Origin: Cryptomeria japonica
Taxonomy: Eukaryota > Streptophyta > Pinopsida > Cupressales > Cupressaceae
Length of the DNA: 64,000 nt
Reading direction: 5' to 3'
Assembly: GCF_030272615.1 (NCBI RefSeq)
Contig: NC_081406.1
Span: forward strand, 233,236,396-233,300,395
Shown here: in pieces, positions 57,229-64,000 of the stretch
How positions within the stretch are numbered: position 1 is the stretch's first letter
Layout: each line of letters begins with the position of its first letter
Notes under the pieces: model-generated
What the model was told of the DNA's origin: nothing
Seen by the model: only the letters and a program-made list of their open reading frames with translations
Database searches by the model: none
Translations under genes and position numbers: made by a program

Positions 57229-60200
57229 ATGGCACCCAAGATCCAAGACCCTATAGTTGTCCAAAATGTGGAGAAGCCATCTCTGAAGTATTCCCTAACT
57301 CCTAAAGTTGCCTCAGAACCGAATGATAAAACTGCATTTACACTCATCCCGGATCGAGTCTTATTGGTAGAAGATGTCAGATTCTTTACCAAGTGCTGTG
57401 TTGAGGAACTCAGTCATGTAGAGATTAGTGACACATATGATGAACTGTGCACTGATGGCAAACTGGATAGTAAATTTGAACATATCAGAATCAAGGGATT
57501 AACTGAAGCCCTAGTCTATCCTCATGTGTTCAAACCCCAATGGGTTAAGTTTGTATTGAGTAGAGTACATGACAATTTCATGTGGCTACAAGAGCAACCG
57601 TTCAAGATCACAAAGGAAGTCATTCACCTGATCACTGGATATCCCATTTACGATCATGCTCGTGCACAGAAAATGATATCAAAAAAGGAGCTAATCAGTC
57701 TAACCGGAGTAGAATCTGATTATCGAGGACTAAAATTGAACAATGTCACTAATGCTAAACTAAAATTTGCAATCAGAGTCATTGGTTACTGTTTCTTCCA
57801 ATCTGCAAGGGAAAATAGTGTACCATGTGCTGCAGTGGACCTAGACTACAAAATTGTAAAGAAGGGAATGAAAGTAGACTTGTGTGAAGTACTACTAAAG
57901 AACTTATTTAAGAACCTAAACACAATAAGGAAGCTAAAGAAGAACAACTCAGCAAACACACTCAAGTTCAGTTCACTACTTGTCTATATGTTTTTCTATT
58001 TTGAAAAGTTCTTTCCCTTAGTCGGTAAAGTAGTATGGGAGCTACACCAACCTATCACCCATCAGATCAATGATTACATCAAGAAGTTAGGAGATAAATT
58101 TAATGATGTCATGGATGATTACTTTAGCAAATTCCAAGAGAAAATGCACAACAAGTACAGGATCCCACCACAGCTGGTTGAAAAATACAAGGACAATATT
58201 TGTTTTGAAGTCAACACTAATTACTGCTATGTAAATGTTGTTGAACTGAGGATTTAGTCGTTGCAACCAATGGGTTATGAAATTGATTATGACATCACAC
58301 AGCAACAAATTGATACCTACCTATCATTGCCAAGGCATGCAACTGAACTAAGGTATGGAACCTATGAAGAGGTAAAGGAGAAAGTAAAAATGAGCATTGT
58401 AGTTCCTAAGGCTACAAGGAAAGCTACAAAGATGATAAAAGTTTTATCTGAGAAATTTGGAGAAGAATCCTCATCTACACCTGTCAAAGGCAATCTTGCC
58501 ATTACTGAGGAAGAATCAAAAGCACAGGAGGCTACAATAACATTGAGCACAGAGTTGCTAAAGGGAAAAGTTCTAAAAAGAATGAAATAGGACATCAAAA
58601 AGGCCCTGCCGACTCCACCAACAAAGAGACCCAACACCAGAGCATCAGCTACATCACTGAGCAAGAAACAAAAGACTGTTTCCACTCCTAAGGTAACAAA
58701 GACTTATAGGAAATCTACTCGGAGACTCATCTTGGCAAAAGAGTCGAGTGATACTGAGTCTGATGATGCTAACAAATTCTAGATTGTGAAGAGAAAAAAG
58801 GCAAACATTCACAGTGTTGAAAACTTTTGTGCCAATCTTAAGGAATATGGTGGATTTGTAGGATTTAGATATGTTAAGTATGAGTCTAGGAACAATGATG
58901 AGAAACGACAGATTGAAGAAGCTGTCATATGTACACTTCTGAAGTTTCGGTTAGCACCATTCGAACTAGCAAAGTCACTTCCAAGTGAACTCTACTCACA
59001 TATTGATAACAGATGGAAATATGCAATGGATTCAGAGAGACAAATAAGAGAAAGAAGTCTTGTCCACTTATTTCCTGACATGTCCGTAGCTAAAATCAAG
59101 GAGCATTTGTCCACATACAATTCAAAATTTCTTGTGAAACAAAGAGCCTTAAAATTGATGAATGGGCTATATATTGATGTGGAGAATGAGACTAAGGCCA
59201 AGTGGCAGGAGATCTTCAAACAAAAGGATGTCAGTGAACAATCTCAAATTGAAATTGTTGATGTCACCGAGCAAGATCCAGATGTCACCGAGCAAGGTCC
59301 AGACCCGGTTGACACAATACAAATTGATGAAGATATAATGGATGAAGTCGCATTAGAGAAAGAAATGATTGAAGGCACCACTTATGCAAAACTTGTGTCT
59401 AGCGAATCAGTCTTAGAATAAGTTCAGCCTTATCCACCAGTGAAGCCAACAATACCAACCGAAGCCCCCAAGGACACCGAACAAGTTACTAAAGGTAACA
59501 AATCTGAAGCTGCAGAAGATACAAGTAACAAGTCTGAAGCTGCAGCAGACACAACAAAAGATCAATCGTCTCAGGGACAGACAAGCATAGCAAATATTAC
59601 AACAGAGACCCCTAGCACTGAGCCATCCAAAGACACTACAACTGCTACAAGAAAAGTGCAAAGTGTTGCATCTACCGAGCAACCTACCGAGGGACAGCAA
59701 GCCTCACAAGCACTTGTCTTAGTGCCCCAGACAAAAGGAAAAGAGAAAAAGGTGAGAAAGCATGGTTTTAAATTTGACTTATCTAAACCGATCGTGTTGC
59801 CCAATGTCGACATCTCCAAATTAAAAGGGCAAGCACTCACTGAATTTGGTGAACTATGCAAAGCAAAGGCCAAACAGGAGAAACAACTAGCAATATAGAA
59901 AAAGAACAAGGTACTTCAAAAGGTTAGGACACTGCTCACTGAAATGCTACCATCAGCAATAGTGTCAACCGATGCAGCCATCCATATTCAGTTGGATGAA
60001 CTCCTTAATCAGATTGAAACATCTGGAGTTGATGCATCCGAATACCTAAGCAAGCTCAAGGATAAAGAGCTCATAGCAAAAATGATAGAGGAAGTCCAAA
60101 AATCAATTGCTATTGGCAAGGTAAAACTTGTCAAATTCATTGCTGAGTTGACCCCTCAACTCAAGCACATTCTTTATTTATTCTAGAAATTGTGTACATT

Positions 60201-60627
60201 TTCTTTATTTATTAAAGACATCAAAAATAAAACTAATGCAATTGAGAAAGAGATCACCGATCTCTCATCCAAGTTGACCACTGAGCCTAATTCAGTTCAG
60301 AATTTTTACAAAAAGCTACAACAACTCATGGCTCAATAGTTAGAACTGAGGAATGAAGAGCATAAAATTAGGATGGATATAATGACCCTTCAAACATTAT
60401 TCCTTCCTCATCTCTCATCAGTCCAAGAGCAGCTTAACTGACCTACAAGCTTATCAACTACCCAAGAGGGAAGCACTCTTGATGGCTTGATATCACTCTT
60501 ATCTAATATTCAAGCACATAACTCATTAATGGAAAGTCTCAAGGACTCACTCTCAGTCACCCTCACTGACGCCCAGACCAAGTATAAGACTATTTTTGAT
60601 CAGTTATCGCCTCCAGATGCAAATTAA
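57229..60627 (+). pseudogene. NA2 ORF2: large two-domain protein of unknown function
   Basis: One frame of 1132 codons from ATG 57229 (MAPKIQDPIVVQNVEKPSLK) to TAA 60625-60627. It has eight in-frame stops: TAG at 58255, 58588, 58780, 59896, 60184 and 60337, TAA at 59419 and TGA at 60439. Domain 1 (residues about 105-342): FVLSRVHDNFMWL, ITKEVIHLITGYPIYD, KELISLTG, LLVYMFFYFEKFFPLVG, then PMGYEI. A basic Ser/Thr/Pro linker follows (SATSLSKKQKTVSTPKVTKT). Domain 2 (about 520-650): ELYSHIDNRWKYAMDSERQI and SKFLVKQRALKLM. A Thr/Ala/Gln-rich linker with ACCGAG-coded Thr-Glu pairs follows, then a helical C-terminus. It is collinear with NA1 ORF2, down to the position of LSRVH (residue about 109 versus 107). 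No family recognised. Confidence 0.85.
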
Positions 60628-60995
60628 GTTTTTAATCTTTGTCAAAAAGGGGGAGTAATATTATGTTACTACACAGGGGAGGAAAGACCAGCAAACAGGG
60701 AGTAATTCTACACTTGGAGAGTAGTACAGTTTTGATAACACAATTTTGAGTATTGTATACAAGGGGAGTATACTGAGCAAAATATACAGAGCATTCAGAG
60801 CACACAAGTATAGTATAGAACATGCAAAATTCAGAGTTATGTACAAAATAATGATAAGGGGAGTATATCTGCATATACTATTGACTATTGTACATATTGT
60901 CAAGCATAGTCATTTTGTCAAGTATATAGTTTTTTGAGTTATGACTTTGTAAGTAGTTTTTGTCAAACATCTCAACTAATGTCAAAAGGGGAGAT
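60628..60995 (+). promoter_or_regulatory. NA2 3' untranslated region with repeated polypurine tracts
   Basis: AAAAAGGGGGAGTAAT (about 60644), ACAGGGGAGGAAAG, AACAGGGAGTAAT, AAGGGGAGTATAC (about 60761), AAGGGGAGTATATC (about 60857) and the LTR-abutting AAAAGGGGAGAT (60984-60995). Six related tracts occur in 370 bp; only the last is placed to prime at the LTR. Confidence 0.8.
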
Positions 60996-62193
60996 TGTTA
61001 CTACTTATCAAATTGTCATTAGTTTCATATCCAAAGTCATACTATATTCTAGTCGATTAGTATTACTGAATCATGCAGTCAGTACACACAGAGAAGTCGG
61101 TATGAACAGTCTAGTCGGTTACTGAAGAAAGCAGTCATAGAACACAGTATTCACCAAGTTGTTTACCGAGTAAAGGTTCATGGCTGGCGAGTGGTAAAGT
61201 TAACTCACCAAGTTGATATTCATTGAGTGAAATGTTTTACTAGATACATTGAAACTGGACATGCATATGAAAATGTGTTACAAGATTGAGGCACATCTAA
61301 CCGTTTTTGCATTGGAAATTGCACTATGAGATTGTGTATGATTACAAGGCCAATCTAACCTATGAGATACTTTTTTTAGTTATTCATTCAAAGAATCTTT
61401 TTGTAATATCGAAGCAATGAATCAGATCACCGCTGTAAGAGATCTATATATACACAGCATGATTCTAGGGTTAGATTTATGACATGATATGATGTGATAA
61501 GAGATGCAATGAGATAGCAGTGTGTATACATGAAGGAAGACTATTATAGAGACACAGAGAGGTCATCGAGAAGGTTATTAGTGAACAGTCGAAGAACAGA
61601 GTAAACAGAAGGGTTTACCGAGTTTCATTATGCATTATCGAGGTATGCTACAAGCTAGGTAATCTTATTCAGAGCACATAGAATTTGCTTTAACATTTCA
61701 GATGTAAAGTTGTAGATATTTGTAATGATTATATTGTAATAATTTGAAGTTGTAAGAGAAACCTTTACCAGGGTAAAAGACTCTAACCAAGTCTATAAAT
61801 TGCAAATCCTTTAACTAGTTGCTACACTTATATAGTGTTGTAAAAATCCTTTAGTAAGGTAGATCTAACTGATCTTAATACTCCTAACAGGATAAGCTAT
61901 CAAAAATAGCTAAATGTAGCTCTAACCGAGCATTCTTTATTATTGTAGTAGTGAAGTTGTGGGTGCCATCCCCACCGTAGTTTTTCTCTCTAACCAAGAG
62001 TTTCTGTGTGACCAAAATATATGTGTTATGGAGTGAATCATGTATGATTGTTATCTGTTGATTATAGTTTTATTGTATGTTACTGCACTATTCTGTTTAT
62101 GCATAATAGTAAGGTTATTACAAAAGAAAAGTTTTGGAGTACTGATTCTCCCCTCCCCTCTCAGTACATTAGCTTTCTATATTGGGCCTAACA
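60996..62193 (+). repeat. NA2 3' LTR
   Basis: 1198 bp, TGTTACTACTTATC...GGGCCTAACA, followed by AGAAG. It pairs with 54094-55291. Confidence 0.95.
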
Positions 62194-62198
62194 AGAAG

Positions 62199-63049
62199 TA
62201 CATGATTTTCTTGTTGATCCATGAAACCAAATTCTTTCCAAGAAAGAAAGCTCCACCGAAAGTACTTTTTTAGTCATCAACATCTCCAGCCCAATCAACA
62301 TCTATATATGCACATAAAGTAAAGTTATCATCCTTAGGGTACCACAAACCATATTTTGATGCACCTTGCAAGTATCTAAAAATCCTTTCACCGCACACTC
62401 ATGATTTTCTCTAGGATCACTCTAAAATCTTGATACAATACAAACAACATTCATTATGTCAGGCCTAGTCTAAGTCAAATAAAGAAAAATCTCCAATCAT
62501 AGATTTGTATATTGTAGGATTTACCAGTGAAGAAATATATTTTCTTGTCAATTTCTCACTTGTAACCATAGGAGTACTTACCAGTTTATAATCTCCCATA
62601 CCAAATTTCTTCAACAATTCCTTAGCATACTTAGTTTGATAGATGAAAATACCTTTATCAGTCTGAGAAATCTACAAACGTAAGAAAAAGTTCATTTCTC
62701 CAATCATAGACATTTCAAATTCTTTCTCCATATTTTTAGAAAATTCCATGCATAACATATCTTCACCTCCAAAAATAACATCATCAACAAATACTTCAAT
62801 AATCAGTATATCATCATCAGTGATCTTACAATATAAATTCGTGTCAGCGTTACCCTTAGTAAAACCAAGCTTCAAAAGATATTTATCCAACCTTACATAC
62901 CAAGCTCTAGGTGCCTGTTTCAATCCATATAAAGCTTTCCTTAACTTGCAAACCATGTTTGTATCATCTGATAGTGAAAAACCATCAGGTTGCTCAATAT
63001 AAATTTTCTCATCAAGATCTCCATTCAAAAATCCACACTTAACATCCAT
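62199..63049 (-). pseudogene. Copia-C RNase H start and reverse transcriptase C-terminal half
   Basis: Minus strand. [49 protein letters not shown] (catalytic codons 62791-62780) and [15 protein letters not shown]. Then a decayed RNase H start with GAFFLGK near 62240. Stops near 62670, 62450 and 62270. The reading continues across NA2 at 54093. Confidence 0.92.
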
Positions 63050-63640
63050 CTGATAAACCTTGTAGTTCTTATGAGCATCATAGTCAAGAAATAATCTTAC
63101 AGCTTCAATCCTAGCTACCAGTGCAAAAGTCTCTCCATAATCAATTCCTTCCTTCTGAGACTATCCTTTACAATCTAATCTAGCCTTATTTCTAATAACT
63201 TGACCATCCTCATTCAATTTATTCCGAAAAACTCATTTAGTTCCAATAACATTCTTATTTTTAGGCCGGGGAACCAAAGTCCATGTATTATTTTTCTCAA
63301 TTTGATATAATTCTTCTTCCATAGCTTTCAACCAATATTCATCTTTACACGCATCAATTACTGATACTGGTTCAAGTTGTGAAATTAAACATACTTCATT
63401 AGTTTCCAGTCTTCTTCTTGTCATCACTCCATTGTCCTTATCCCCAATGATCCGATCTTCTGAATGATTCAATCTCACATACCTAGGAGTCCTTTGACTC
63501 TCTGTTTCTTTTCCTTATTCTTCAGTTACTATAGAATTATTTGATACTACCAAAGTAACTGGTTCAACTCTCTATTCTGGTAAAGGTACTACTGGTTCAC
63601 ATATAATCATTTCCACTATTGGTTCCTTCTTATAAACTCT
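63050..63640 (-). pseudogene. Copia-C reverse transcriptase N-terminal part
   Basis: Minus strand: IGDKDNGVMTRRRLETNEVC, WLKAMEEELYQIEKNNTWTL and VPRPKNKNVIGTK, then KARLDCKG, a stop and [20 protein letters not shown]. In frame with 62672-63049 apart from stops near 63163 and 63233. Confidence 0.9.
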
Positions 63641-64000
63641 GATTTGACCTCTATTCAGCTAATCCACTTTGACATTAGCAATCTCCACAATTCTCTACAA
63701 CCTCTTGTTATAACATCTATATGGCTTGTTTTCATTAGAATAACCAATAATTATGCCTTCATCACATCTAGGATCAAATTTTCTAATAGTATCATCTCTC
63801 CTTTCATAACATTTACTACCAAATATTATGAAATACTTAACTGTAGGTGTATTTCCAAACCATAATTCATAAGGTGTCTTACCAGTTTCTCCTTTCATAT
63901 GTACTTTGTTGAATGTATAAATCATTGTGCTCACTGCTTCTCTCTATTAGATATGAGGTAGACTAGCTTCCATCATCATTGTTCTAGCAACATCCAAGAT
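63641..64000 (-). pseudogene. Copia-C integrase C-terminal part, runs off the window
   Basis: Minus strand: MSTMIYTFNKVHMKGETGKT, PYELWFGNTPTVKYFIIFGS, KCYERRDDTIRKFDPRCDEG and IIIGYSNENKPYRC. This is the region following the integrase core in copia pol. The catalytic core lies beyond base 64000. Confidence 0.9.

Larger units (their letters stand above)
54094..62193 (+). mobile_element. NA2: complete pol-less LTR retrotransposon with ORF1 and ORF2
   Basis: 8100 bp, 5-bp TSD, two LTRs of exactly 1198 bp, iMet-type primer-binding site, ORF1 (coiled coil and five knuckles), ORF2 (large two-domain protein) and purine tracts. No protease, integrase, RT or RNase H motif appears inside. It is the reference copy for the family in this window because its structure is complete and both genes can be followed end to end. 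Confidence 0.95.
52109..64000 (-). mobile_element. Copia-C: Ty1/copia element, continues past the window, interrupted by NA2
   Basis: 3' LTR 52109-53346, purine tract, RNase H end 54093-53747, [NA2 54094-62193], then RNase H, RT and the integrase tail on the minus strand to 64000. It is inserted in NA3. The 5' LTR is not in the window, so its TSD cannot be tested. Confidence 0.9.

Noticed and set aside
57229-60627. ORF2 as an envelope-like protein of an errantivirus- or SIRE-type element
   Set aside because: No signal peptide and no convincing C-terminal membrane anchor; domains are charged and the C-terminus is helical. The element also lacks pol.
1-64000. Integrated pararetrovirus (caulimovirid) sequence
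   Set aside because: All RT regions fit copia (integrase before RT, FVDD) or gypsy (dual RNase H); no movement protein or virus-type coat protein motif was seen.

Overview
This window is repeat-derived plant DNA. It has no intact host gene, no rRNA or tRNA gene, and no CRISPR array. The tRNA-iMet primer-binding sites, the copia-order and gypsy polyproteins, TG...CA LTRs, 5-bp target-site duplications (TSDs) and deep nesting all point to a large-genome seed plant, possibly a gymnosperm; the species cannot be read from the sequence. Every element is decayed by stops, frameshifts and C-to-T type changes. Element names below are labels made for this report.

Left third (1-21099). A minus-strand Ty3/gypsy element (Gypsy-1) runs from its 5' LTR at 20048-21099 through gag, protease, a G-patch region and the start of RT (20030-16440). 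It resumes at 1441-1 with the rest of RT and two RNase H-type domains. A plus-strand copia element (Copia-A, 1442-16439) sits inside its RT. Inside the Copia-A protease sits a minus-strand element without pol (NA1, 4007-11680, TSD TATAT).

Middle (21100-49325). A plus-strand LTR remnant (V1) is followed by a minus-strand pseudogene of unknown function (U1), which is split by a 2.27-kb solo LTR (LTR-S, TSD ATTGG). Next comes a minus-oriented LTR-S copy, interrupted by a compact element called R (29330-45560, TSD CTTGT). R carries a nearly complete minus-strand copia (Copia-B, 30057-37820, TSD AACCA). It also carries a 4.86-kb second copy of the V/U/LTR-S block (V2, U2, truncated LTR-S). To the right lies a gag-only internal region (45930-49170), then a short repeat G that also occurs at 26998-27139.

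Right part (49327-64000). A second pol-less element of the NA1 kind (NA3) is interrupted by a minus-strand copia (Copia-C, 52109 to beyond the window). Copia-C is interrupted in its RNase H by a third, complete pol-less element (NA2, 54094-62193, TSD AGAAG, two LTRs of 1198 bp each).

The most interesting content is the NA1/NA2/NA3 family. These elements have copia-type LTRs, iMet primer-binding sites and purine tracts, but no protease, integrase or RT. They carry two shared genes. ORF1 is a coiled-coil protein with four to five CCHC zinc knuckles. ORF2 is a protein of about 1000-1130 residues with two conserved, collinear domains that I cannot assign to a known family. They probably depend on copia-type partners such as Copia-A for mobilisation, and their conserved proteins suggest a selected role such as RNA binding, packaging or interaction with the host.
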